NCBI RefSeq assembly: GCF_014193895.1
Contig: NZ_BLZR01000001.1
Span: 4,154,001 to 4,218,000 of the forward strand
DNA length: 64,000 bases
Origin: Clostridium fungisolvens
Lineage (GTDB): Bacteria > Bacillota > Clostridia > Clostridiales > Clostridiaceae
Direction of reading: 5' to 3'
Below, in pieces: positions 40,998 to 49,600 of the stretch. The notes under the pieces are model-generated. The model searched no databases and was not told where the DNA came from. It was given only the letters and a program-made list of their open reading frames with translations. The translations under genes were made by a program, and so were the position numbers. Each line of letters begins with the position of its first letter. Within the stretch, counting starts at the first letter, position 1.

Positions 40998-42176
40998 CTA
41001 TATCTTTGCTAAGGCCTTGTCAAACTCTGCAATAATGTCATCAATATCTTCAAGTCCAACAGAAACTCTTATCAGCCCTTTAGATATATTAGCTTTTTTA
41101 AGTTCCTCATCCGTTAATGCCCTATGAGATGTCTTTACTGGATATGAGACAGAAGTTGTTACCCCTGCAAGGCTTGGAACGAATTTTATACTTTCAAGAT
41201 TTCTTATTAATTCATAAGCTCCTCTTTCTCCGTCTATGACATCAATACTTAGCATACCTCCAAAGTCATCTCCATTGAATAGTGATTTTGCCACCTCAAA
41301 GTAAGGTGAACTTTTAAGACCTGGGTAGTATACATTCTTTATCTTTTCATGTTTTTCTAAGTATTCAGCAAGCTTTAATGCATTCTCTGAATGCTTCTTT
41401 AATCTAAGTTCTAAAGTTCTTAAACTTCTTATTAAAAGCCAAGCATCAAAAGGACTCATCATAGGACCATATAAAGCACCTGTATTTCTTATGCTGTTTA
41501 CATTCTCTTTGTCTGCAACTACAATGCCTCCAGTAACATCGCTATGTCCACATATATACTTTGTAGCACTATATACAACAATGTCTGCCCCAAGCTTTAA
41601 CGGCTGGCATATTACTCCCGTAGCAAAAGTATTGTCAACAATAAGCTTTGCACCATGTTTATGCGACAATTCTGATATAGTTTTTATATCAATAACTTCC
41701 ATCAATGGGTTTGATATAGTTTCCACATATACCACCTTAGTATTTTGTTTAAAATATTGTTCAATACTTTCATTTACCACATCTACAAATGTTACTTCAA
41801 CATTAAATTTTGCAAGTTCTTGCTTTAAAAAGGTGTAGCTTCCACCATATAAGACACTTGCTGCTATTATATGATCTCCAGCCTTTACATTAGCAACTAT
41901 CGACATTGCTATGGCTCCCATTCCAGATGAAAATACCTGCGCATCTTCTGCTTCGTCTATTCCTGCTATTATCTCTTCTAAAGCATCATGTCCTGGATTA
42001 CCATTTCTTGAGTAAACATACCCTTCTTCTTCGTTATCATAAACTTTATCAAGAGTTTCTACATCATCAAACACAAATACTGAAGTCATTGATATTGGAA
42101 TAGTCTTGGATCTTGAAACTGATTTAGGACTTTTTTCTCCTAAGTGAGTGAGTCTTGTACTAAAATTGCCTTTCAT
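40998..42176 (-). CDS. Cys/Met metabolism PLP-dependent enzyme (trans-sulfuration family)
   Basis: 392 residues of the cystathionine gamma-synthase / gamma-lyase / methionine gamma-lyase family. PLP lysine Lys206 is in YSATKYICGHSD. YSRNGNPGHDALEE, SSGMGAIAMSI and VDNTFATGVICQP are other family blocks. The motifs do not separate a biosynthetic enzyme (cystathionine or O-acetylhomoserine type) from a catabolic lyase. Because it is downstream of a SAM-I riboswitch that should shut it off when SAM is plentiful, a biosynthetic role in methionine or homocysteine supply is more likely. It is read after the Fe-S protein gene, 65 bases away. Confidence 0.88.
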   Translation of the reverse strand: MKGNFSTRLTHLGEKSPKSVSRSKTIPISMTSVFVFDDVETLDKVYDNEEEGYVYSRNGNPGHDALEEIIAGIDEAEDAQVFSSGMGAIAMSIVANVKAGDHIIAASVLYGGSYTFLKQELAKFNVEVTFVDVVNESIEQYFKQNTKVVYVETISNPLMEVIDIKTISELSHKHGAKLIVDNTFATGVICQPLKLGADIVVYSATKYICGHSDVTGGIVVADKENVNSIRNTGALYGPMMSPFDAWLLIRSLRTLELRLKKHSENALKLAEYLEKHEKIKNVYYPGLKSSPYFEVAKSLFNGDDFGGMLSIDVIDGERGAYELIRNLESIKFVPSLAGVTTSVSYPVKTSHRALTDEELKKANISKGLIRVSVGLEDIDDIIAEFDKALAKI

Positions 42177-42241
42177 TTATAAATCCCCCAATCTTAATCT
42201 TTATATTTTTCTGAGTTCGTTGAAATTAAAATAACCAAACT

Positions 42242-43081
42242 TTATTCAGATTTAACTTCCTTTGAACCATGATTTCTAGCATGAATCCATCCTGCATATT
42301 CTTCAATTCCTTCACAAGTTGCTAGTGCCTGTTTTTCATTCAAATACTTTTTAGCATTGTTTCCATATATTTTCCTGTCCTCACCTATAGGACATACTTT
42401 TATACATACACCGCAGGGATACGCATAGGCATCCTTAAGCTTTGAATGGTATTCCGCACATTTTTTCTTGTCCATATTTGCTATAAGTGTTTCTGTAGTA
42501 GTATAAACACTAGCTGGACAGCATCTCTTACACATTTCACATTTAATACAAAGATCCTTATTTAAAAGTTCATCCGGCTCTATTACAGCATCAGTTAAAA
42601 CAGATACCAATCTAACTCTAGGTCCAAATTCTTTAGTTAATAAAGTATGGTTATAACCTATAGTTCCAAGTCCTGCATACTTTCCTGCCAATACATGTGA
42701 AAAGGCAGCCGCTGGTTTCTTCACCAATATAGATATGTCTCCATACCCATCTCTTGGAAAATAAAAGGCTCTATGCCCTAATGTATTTAAATAATTCGCT
42801 AGCTTATAGGCTGTTTCATCTAATAATCTATTAGTTGTATTATATAATTCCGAGTAAACTATAGAAGGTGTAGTTTCAAGCATTGGCAAAAATATTTGTA
42901 TTCCTAAAACAATTATTGACTTCGTTTCAGGCCATATATTTTGCGGAAAATACTCTGGCGATGTTTCTTTAAATTCATCCCATCTATCCACTGAAGCAAA
43001 GCCTATAATATTTGCCCCCATTTCCTTAGCTTTATTTATAATATCTTGTTTTAATTTATTACTTCCATTTATATCAGACAT
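42242..43081 (-). CDS. 4Fe-4S double-cluster protein, QueG (epoxyqueuosine reductase)-like
   Basis: 279 residues. The N-terminal part (about 15-180) resembles the QueG core (MGANIIGFASVDRW; DGYGDISILVKKPAAAFSHV; GLGTIGYNHTLLTKEFGPRV). It is followed by two ferredoxin-like clusters: CIKCEMCKRCCPA, and a second set using a Cys in KKCAEYH plus CGVCIKVCP. It is shorter than true QueG (about 380) and lacks its C-terminal HEAT-like extension, so queuosine synthesis is not assured. It is the first gene after the SAM-I riboswitch and is paired with a sulfur amino-acid enzyme. That suggests a redox role in methionine metabolism, such as corrinoid or enzyme activation; this is inference. Confidence 0.72.
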   Translation of the reverse strand: MSDINGSNKLKQDIINKAKEMGANIIGFASVDRWDEFKETSPEYFPQNIWPETKSIIVLGIQIFLPMLETTPSIVYSELYNTTNRLLDETAYKLANYLNTLGHRAFYFPRDGYGDISILVKKPAAAFSHVLAGKYAGLGTIGYNHTLLTKEFGPRVRLVSVLTDAVIEPDELLNKDLCIKCEMCKRCCPASVYTTTETLIANMDKKKCAEYHSKLKDAYAYPCGVCIKVCPIGEDRKIYGNNAKKYLNEKQALATCEGIEEYAGWIHARNHGSKEVKSE

Positions 43082-43313
43082 AAAAACTCCTCATTCTTTA
43101 TTTATGACTAATTAACTTTAAAATTTGCATACACTGGTTCTCTAAGGTTAAATCATTGCAAGGATATATATAAATACCATTATTTATTTCAAACAAAATC
43201 AGTTCCTTTAGTTATCTGTAATTGACTTTATAAAATTGTAAATCATCGTTAAAAATCTTCCCTCCTTAAAAAAAACTTATCGTAAAGATTAAAAAAAATT
43301 ATAACTCCTAAAA
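43082..43313. other. Leader between the SAM riboswitch terminator and the Fe-S gene
   Basis: 230 bases of AT-rich untranslated leader with no ORF or clear secondary promoter. Confidence 0.4.
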
Positions 43314-43345
43314 AACAAAAAAATCTCTTCACTGAAAGAGATTTT
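43314..43345 (-). terminator. Regulatory terminator of the SAM-I riboswitch
   Basis: On the minus strand AAATCTCTTTCAGTGAAGAG followed by ATTTTTTTG. The 5' arm (CTCTTTCAG) shares sequence with the end of the aptamer (CTGAAAGATAAG), which allows the alternative antiterminator pairing. Confidence 0.85.
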
Positions 43346-43357
43346 TATAACACGTTC

Positions 43358-43459
43358 CTTATCTTTCAGCATTGCTGCAGGATTTAGCACCATGTATGCA
43401 AATGAAACATACTGGTTGCTGGGTTTCAAAGGGCCAGTCCCTCCACCACTCTTAATAAG
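43358..43459 (-). ncRNA. SAM-I (S-box) riboswitch
   Basis: On the minus strand: CTTATTAAGAGTGGTGGAGG, GACTGGCCC, GAAACCCAGCAACC, GGTGCTAAATCCTGCAGCA, and CTGAAAGATAAG closing helix P1. These are the highly conserved S-box core segments in order. SAM binding stabilises the aptamer and lets the downstream terminator form, reducing expression of the Fe-S protein and PLP enzyme genes. Confidence 0.96.
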
Positions 43460-43481
43460 ACTTTATTAAATTATTATTTTA

Positions 43482-43510
43482 TTTATATAATATTTTCTAT
43501 ATTGTGTCAA
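43482..43510 (-). promoter_or_regulatory. Promoter of the SAM riboswitch operon
   Basis: On the minus strand TTGACA (43510-43505), a 17-bp spacer, TATAAA (43487-43482). Confidence 0.8.
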
Positions 43511-43544
43511 TAAGAAAATAATCTAAATTTATTATGAAAACATA

Positions 43545-43573
43545 TTGACAATACTTATATACAAGATTATTAT
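43545..43573 (+). promoter_or_regulatory. Promoter of the TetR / zinc ribbon operon
   Basis: TTGACA (43545-43550), a 17-bp spacer, TATTAT (43568-43573). It is divergent from the riboswitch promoter. Confidence 0.8.
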
Positions 43574-43589
43574 TGAGTTGTAACTCAAT
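43572..43589 (+). promoter_or_regulatory. Probable TetR operator (autoregulation)
   Basis: ATTGAGTTGTAACTCAAT is an 8-bp inverted repeat around a 2-base centre. It overlaps the last bases of the -10 element, 30 bases before the TetR start. Confidence 0.7.
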
Positions 43590-43620
43590 GAGTTTATGCT
43601 CATCAAATTAAGGTGGTACT

Positions 43621-44208
43621 ATGACAGAAAATAAAAGACAAATTCAAAAAAGAGAAACTAGAAGCAAGTTAATAGAAATAGCAATGGAGCAGTTTAGCTT
43701 AAATGGTATTTTATCAACAAGGACCATAGATATTGCAAAGGCTGCTAAAGTGTCTCACGGCACTGTGTTTTCCCACTTTCCTACTCAAGAAGAGCTACTT
43801 ATAGCTGTTATCAATGAATTTGGCAATAAGATTGCAACTCGTCTACATGAGTTGGTCAGTGAAGAAAGCACTTTAGAGGATTTATTAAAAGCACATATAA
43901 CTGCGTTATCAGAGTTTGAAGCTTTTTATACTAGACTGATAATCGAAAGAAGACTTTTACCTGTAGAAGTTCGTAATGTGTATATTAGCATCAACTCAAC
44001 TATTTCTCATCACATTAGTTTAGCTGCTGAAAGAGAAATATCTCTTGGAAACATACGTCCTCTTTCTATTGATTTACTTTATAACACTTGGGTTGGATTA
44101 CTACACTACTATTTAACCAATGGTGACCTTTTCTCACCCAATAAGTCTGTACTAAAAAACTATGGAACACAATTATTACATCATTACATTAACTTGATAA
44201 AAATATAA
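43621..44208 (+). CDS. TetR family transcriptional regulator
   Basis: 195 residues. The N-terminal helix-turn-helix domain is RSKLIEIAMEQFSLNGILST, RTIDIAKAAKVSHGTVFSHF, PTQEELLIAVINEF. The ligand-binding C-terminal half is variable, so no effector can be named. The palindrome at its promoter suggests it represses itself and the small zinc ribbon gene that follows by 20 bases. The SD is AAGGTGG. Confidence 0.9.
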   Translation: MTENKRQIQKRETRSKLIEIAMEQFSLNGILSTRTIDIAKAAKVSHGTVFSHFPTQEELLIAVINEFGNKIATRLHELVSEESTLEDLLKAHITALSEFEAFYTRLIIERRLLPVEVRNVYISINSTISHHISLAAEREISLGNIRPLSIDLLYNTWVGLLHYYLTNGDLFSPNKSVLKNYGTQLLHHYINLIKI

Positions 44209-44228
44209 TTTTAGGAGGTAGTTATTAA

Positions 44229-44465
44229 ATGAAAACTTGTATCGCATGTGGAATGCCTATGGAAACAGTCGAAGATTTCGCTAGTAAAGATGAACGAAAG
44301 GATTATTGTAAATATTGTGCACGTCCTGATGGAGCAATGCAATCTTATGAGGAAAAACTTAGTTCATTAACTAACTTCATAATCAAAACTCAGGGATTAG
44401 ACACTAATGTTGCTAATGAAGTTGCAAAATCAATGATGGCTAAGCTTCCAGCTTGGCAAAAATAA
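44229..44465 (+). CDS. Small zinc ribbon protein
   Basis: 78 residues. Two metal-binding pairs, CIACGMPME (Cys4, Cys7) and YCKYCARPDG (Cys27, Cys30), form a zinc ribbon. The C-terminal helix (SLTNFIIKTQGLDTNVANEV) completes a known family of putative zinc ribbon proteins. The function is not established; it is often found next to transcription regulators. Co-transcribed with the TetR gene, with a strong SD (AGGAGGT). Confidence 0.82.
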   Translation: MKTCIACGMPMETVEDFASKDERKDYCKYCARPDGAMQSYEEKLSSLTNFIIKTQGLDTNVANEVAKSMMAKLPAWQK

Positions 44466-44468
44466 AGT

Positions 44469-44506
44469 AATAAGGCTTTTGCATTTAATTATGCAAAAGC
44501 CTTATT
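44469..44506. terminator. Bidirectional intrinsic terminator
   Basis: A perfect 16-bp stem, AATAAGGCTTTTGCAT with ATGCAAAAGCCTTATT. It lies between the convergent zinc ribbon and gpmA genes. Confidence 0.88.
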
Positions 44507-44509
44507 ATC

Positions 44510-45271
44510 TTATACTTTTCCTACTAATTGTTTGCTTTCATTAATATCTTTAGGAATTGCCATTTCTGGAAGCTTTCCGTCTAATGATAGATAGTAATGT
44601 CTAATTGGAGTTAGATCGTCATTAAGTTCATATACCAAAGGTGTTCCTGTTGGTATGTTAAGACTTGCTATACCGTCACTAGATATATTATCTAAATATT
44701 TAACCAAAGCTCTTAAAGTATTACCATGAGCAGCTATTATAACCTTCTTATCTTCTTTTAAAGCAGGAACAATTTCCTGAAACCAGTCCTGTAACACTCT
44801 CTTTTCAGTGTCAGCTAAGTTCTCTGTTAGTGGTAATTGCTCTTCTGACAATCCTTTATATTTTATCTCATGACCAGGATATCTTGGATCATCTTTACTA
44901 AGTTCTGGTGGTCTAACATCAACAAATCTTCTCCATTTATGAACCTGCTCTTCTCCATACTTTTCAGCAGTTTCTTGTTTATTTAACCCTTGAAGCGCAC
45001 CGTAGTGTCTTTCGTTAAGCTTCCAAGAATTATGGATAGGTATCCACATTAGATCCATTTCGTGAAGTATTATCCACAAGGTTCTTACAGCTCTCTTTAA
45101 TACTGAAGTATATGCAACATCAAAAGTAAATCCGTTCTCCTTAAGTATTTTACCTGCTTTTCTTGCCTCAATAAGCCCGTTCTCTGATAAATCTACATCT
45201 GTCCACCCAGTAAATTTATTCTCTAAATTCCAAAGACTTTCTCCATGTCTTATTAAAACTAATTTCTTCAT
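44510..45271 (-). CDS. gpmA: 2,3-bisphosphoglycerate-dependent phosphoglycerate mutase
   Basis: Glycolytic enzyme that interconverts 3- and 2-phosphoglycerate. From the ATG at 45271 (SD GGAGTGG) it is 253 residues. An in-frame start 18 bases upstream overlaps the SD. The histidine phosphatase signature LIRHGESLWN places the phospho-His at residue 9; the second His is in IAAHGNTLRALV. FTGWTDVDLSENG, LNERHYGALQGLNK and KWRRFVDVRPP are hallmarks of dPGM. A perfect Fur-type box lies in its leader, so iron may control it. Many clostridia also have the Mn-dependent mutase GpmI, which could substitute under other conditions. Confidence 0.94.
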   Translation of the reverse strand: MKKLVLIRHGESLWNLENKFTGWTDVDLSENGLIEARKAGKILKENGFTFDVAYTSVLKRAVRTLWIILHEMDLMWIPIHNSWKLNERHYGALQGLNKQETAEKYGEEQVHKWRRFVDVRPPELSKDDPRYPGHEIKYKGLSEEQLPLTENLADTEKRVLQDWFQEIVPALKEDKKVIIAAHGNTLRALVKYLDNISSDGIASLNIPTGTPLVYELNDDLTPIRHYYLSLDGKLPEMAIPKDINESKQLVGKV

Positions 45272-45416
45272 AATTTCCACTCCTCTCATAGGTTCAGATA
45301 TTCTATATTATTATTTATTTCAATATATAAAATTCTATAAATAATGATTTAATTTATTATTAATTTCTTCAGACATTTTCTATACTCTATGTTAATAAAC
45401 TACAATTTTAGTTAAT

Positions 45417-45431
45417 TGATAATTATTATCA
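45417..45431 (-). promoter_or_regulatory. Fur-type box upstream of gpmA
   Basis: TGATAATTATTATCA, an exact 7-1-7 inverted repeat matching the Bacillus-type Fur core (TGATAATNATTATCA). It lies 12 bases downstream of the TATAAT -10 of the gpmA promoter, a good place for repression. Confidence 0.75.
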
Positions 45432-45443
45432 TTTCATACTTCT

Positions 45444-45451
45444 ATTATACA
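45444..45451 (-). promoter_or_regulatory. Extended -10 of the gpmA promoter
   Basis: TGTATAAT on the minus strand is an extended -10. Seventeen bases upstream, TGGAAT is a poor -35. Confidence 0.55.
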
Positions 45452-45738
45452 CCTTTCTTTTCGAAATTCCACTATTTATTAAAATTTTTCTATGCCTTTA
45501 ATGTAATTTTCACCTTAAAGTTTATATGACATGTTTCTTTTACGGCCTTCTCGTCTGTTACCTTTTCAATGTACTTTTTTTGTATAGAACGCTAGATAAA
45601 TTACAAATATATCTTCTTAATCCAAAAACGTTAAACTCATACTGGTATAGACTAGGTTTATAATATCAAATATAGCTTTAAGTCTTATATTAAAATTAAA
45701 TTATTTTACTGCTGCTTTAAGTAAACATTTTCACAGCA
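45452..45738. other. Intergenic region between divergent gpmA and tetR
   Basis: AT-rich sequence without a credible ORF or further clear signals. Confidence 0.35.
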
Positions 45739-45768
45739 TTGACATTTAAGATCATTTAGAATTATAAT
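45739..45768 (+). promoter_or_regulatory. Promoter of the TetR/MMPL locus
   Basis: TTGACA (45739-45744), an 18-bp spacer, TATAAT (45763-45768): both hexamers are perfect. Confidence 0.85.
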
Positions 45769-45769
45769 A

Positions 45770-45797
45770 AGCATAAAATGAAGCGTCATTCTATGCT
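45770..45797 (+). promoter_or_regulatory. Probable TetR operator
   Basis: AGCATAAAATGA and TCATTCTATGCT flank AGCG; the 12-bp arms match at 11 positions. It begins two bases after the -10, so a bound repressor would block initiation. Confidence 0.75.
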
Positions 45798-45814
45798 TGA
45801 AGCGAGGTAATATC

Positions 45815-46489
45815 ATGGTTTACAAAAGTTCAAAGGAAACACAAGAAAGAAAAGACTTAAAAAAGAAACATATTCTTGAAACTGCAATAAAAGTTTTCTC
45901 AGTAAATGGCTATCATGGAACTACAGTTAAAGATGTAGTTGAAGCTGCAGATATATCAGTAGGAACCTTTTATTTCTATTTCAAAAACAAAGAAGACTTG
46001 TTTGACACACTTTATGATGATGTATCTGAAGAGTTTTTTAATGCTTTAATTAATTCTTTAGATAATATAAACAAAGAGATTGATTTAGGTTTTAGTAAGG
46101 CTATAGCTTTCTTTCTAAAGGTAATTGAGTTAAATAAGCCTCTAGCAAGAATTCTGCTTATTGAAGCAGTTGGTCTAAACCCTAGGTTTGAAAAGAGGCG
46201 ATATGAGATAACCCAGAAGTATGTCAGCTATACTTCAAATTATTTCGAACAAATGAAGCAAGCAGGAATTCTTAAAACCCCTGATGTTAAGATATGTTCT
46301 TTAGCCTTCATTGGTACACTCTATAACGTAATTATGGAATGGCTTCAGAGTGATGCTCCTAATAGCTTAACAAACTATGCCTATGCACTCACAATTTATA
46401 ACCTTCAAGCCTTAGGAATCACTTATGATGATAAAAATGTAAAACAAGGGATAGAGGACGTTCTTAAGAATATATCAATCCAATGCTAA
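45815..46489 (+). CDS. TetR family transcriptional regulator
   Basis: 224 residues from the ATG at 45815 (GAGGT six bases before); an in-frame start at 45797 lies inside the operator. The DNA-binding domain is KKKHILETAIKVFSVNGYHG, TTVKDVVEAADISVGTFYFY, FKNKEDLFDTLYDD. The C-terminal half resembles regulators of efflux genes. It stands 175 bases upstream of an MMPL exporter on the same strand, which is the likely target. No operator-like copy was seen in that gap, so the exporter may be read from the tetR promoter. Confidence 0.9.
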   Translation: MVYKSSKETQERKDLKKKHILETAIKVFSVNGYHGTTVKDVVEAADISVGTFYFYFKNKEDLFDTLYDDVSEEFFNALINSLDNINKEIDLGFSKAIAFFLKVIELNKPLARILLIEAVGLNPRFEKRRYEITQKYVSYTSNYFEQMKQAGILKTPDVKICSLAFIGTLYNVIMEWLQSDAPNSLTNYAYALTIYNLQALGITYDDKNVKQGIEDVLKNISIQC

Positions 46490-46663
46490 CAATATCCAAG
46501 ATCTTTTATCCCAGTATATTAATTGATAATTTTAAAATCTATAGACCCGATAAAATCTAAAGCATTATTAGTCCACTACAAATTCTAAACACTAAATAAA
46601 TTCAGTTTTAATAATTTTACCTAAAATATCAATAATACATGAAAGAATAAAGGAGATAAATAC

Positions 46664-49600
46664 ATGAGAAAGATGCTAAAATTTCGATGGGTTTTGTTAG
46701 CTCTATGGATAATTGCAACAGTTTTATTTACCATAAATCAACCTAACCTAAAGCAGATATTAAATCAAAAGGGTCAAGCTTCAATAAGTGATGATTCGCC
46801 ATCAAAGCAAGCATCAGAGATGATAAACAAAATGGGAACTTCAAGAGGTGACACAGCTATATTTGTGTTTACTGATCCAAATAAACTAACTGATGACGAA
46901 ATGAAGGATATCGAAAAAGGTATACAAAGCCTTAACGATAAGAAAGATTCACTAAAAATAAACGGCATAATGGATCCTTTCGGGACTCCTGAAGCTAAGG
47001 ATCAAATGATTTCTAAAGATGGCACTACTCTAATAGCTCAAGTTACCTATGAAAAAGGTACTAGAGATAGTGAAACCATAATAAGTGGCTTTACAGATGC
47101 TTTGAAAGATGTTAAGACAACTCACTATATAACTGGTGAACTAGCTATAAATAATGATTACTTAGCTGCTACTAATAAAGGGGTAGATAAAAGTGCCTTC
47201 ATTACTGTAGGTTTTATATTAGTAGTACTAATGATAATGTTCCGTTCAATAATCACTCCTTTTGTATCCTTACTTGCAGTTGGTGTTTCCTATCTTTGTT
47301 CTATGGGTATAATAGGAATATTAATCAATGCTTTCAACTTTCCTATAACAAGCTTAACACAAATGTTCGTAATTCTTGTGTTGTTTGGAATAGGTACGGA
47401 TTATAATATATTACTATTTAATAGATTCAAAGAAGAATTAGGACATGGTCTATCAATAGATGATGCTATAGTTACAACTTATAAAACTGCTGGAAAAACA
47501 GTTATATATAGTGGACTTACAGTATTCATGGCATTTGCTAGTTTAACTTTTGTTAGCTTCCCAATATACCGTTCAGCTAATGCTGTAGCTATTGGTATAG
47601 CAGTTCTATTAATTGAACTTGTGACTTTAACTCCACTGCTTATGAAGCTACTTGCTAGAAAGCTATTCTGGCCTTCACATAATGTTTCAGGTCATAAAGA
47701 GAACAAGCTTTGGGAAAAGGTTACTTCAGCTTCAGTTAAACATCCTGCTATATCTATAATACTGGTGGCTGCTATAATAACTCCAGTAATAGCATTTAAT
47801 AGTACAAAGCTATCCTTTGATAGTCTTAAAGATCTAAGTGCTGATACTCCTTCTGTTAAAGGCTTCAATCTAATTGCAGACAAGATGGGCAGAGGTAAAG
47901 CAATGCCTACTACTGTAGTTATCGAAAACAAAGATGCTATGGATAACAATGAAGACTTAGCAGTTATAGATTCTCTAACAGAAAAACTTAAGAACTTAAA
48001 GGGTATCGAGCAGGTTTCAAGTGTTACTCAACCAAAGGGAGATGCTATAGAGAACTTCTATACAAACTCTCAAACAAAGACTGTAGTAAACGGGCTAGGC
48101 TCTGCTAATAGTGGTGTAGGCCAAATAAATGATGGATTGAAAAAAATAGACAGTAGTCTTACCACTCCTGATTTTTCAAGTGTTAAAGAACTTTCAACTG
48201 GTACAGGTGCAATCCAAAACGGTATGGGTGCAGTTACAGATGGTCTTAAAAAGATAATCGACGGTATAGATCAAGGGGCTAATGGTGCCGATAAACTTAC
48301 TGCAGGTATTTCAGGACTTAAAGGTGGAGTTGCTCAGATAAATGGAGGACTTCAAACTATACATGATAACCTTGCTACAATTCAACAAGGATATGCTGGT
48401 ATCGGACAATTTTATAATGCTCTACCGACTCAAATATCATCGCTTAAACAATTTATTACAGCAATGAACGCTTCAGTAGATTCACTTGCAACAAAGGTTC
48501 CTGCTAATGATCCTGATATCTCTACCCTTAGAGGCACACTTGCTACTCTTTCAGCTACTTTAGATGGGCTTTCAGGAAAAGTATCTGAATTTAACGGAAC
48601 CTATAATCAACTAACTACTGGATTAGCAGCTCTAAATCAAGGCTTAAATCAAATCATAGCTAGCACAGGGGCAAATTCACAATTAGTTCAAGGAATAACT
48701 CAATTAGAACAAGGTGAAGCTGGACTAGCAGATGGTTTAAGAAAAGGTAATGCTGGTCAAAAGACTATAATTGATAACATGGCAAAATTACAAGATGGTG
48801 CTGGGAAGATAAAAGATGGCCAAGATAAATTATATGAAGGTTTAAACAAATTAACTGGCGGTTTAACCCAGTTAAAAGATGGTATAGGTAAGAGCAGTGA
48901 TGGTTTAGGCTCAATATATGATGGTATAAATAAAACTAATGATTTCTTAACACAATTGACAAACGGAACAAAGAGTTTCTTTATCCCTAAGGAAGCTTTT
49001 GAAAAATCAGACCTTACAAAAATGTTTGATGCTTATATGTCTAGCGATAGAAAAATAACTAAACTTACTATAAATCTTGATTCAGATCCATATGCAAAAG
49101 AATCTATTAAAACAATTGATGAAATAAATGAATTGGTAAAGAATGAGTTAAAAGGCTCAAAGCTTACAGATGCTAAGTTTGGGGTAGCTGGTCCAACAGC
49201 AACTACTAATGATCTAAATAGTATAGCAACCCATGATATAACTCTTACCCAAATAATAGTGCTTGGTGCTATATTTGTACTACTAGTTATAGTAATAAGA
49301 TCCTTCTGGATACCTGTATATATAGTTGGTTCCCTTGTTGCAGCTTACTATACAGCAATTTCAGTAACAGCATTCTTAACATCAAAGTTATTTAGTAACG
49401 TAGACGGAATGTCTTGGAACGTACCATTCTTCTCCTTTGTAGTAATCGCTGCCCTAGGAGTTGACTATAGTATATTCCTTATGACACGTTTTAAAGAATA
49501 TCCAAATACAGATCCAAAGGAAGCAATAATCCTTGCCGCTAAAAATGTAGGAGGTGTTGTAATGTCTGCAGCAATAATCCTTGCAGGTACCTTCGCTACA

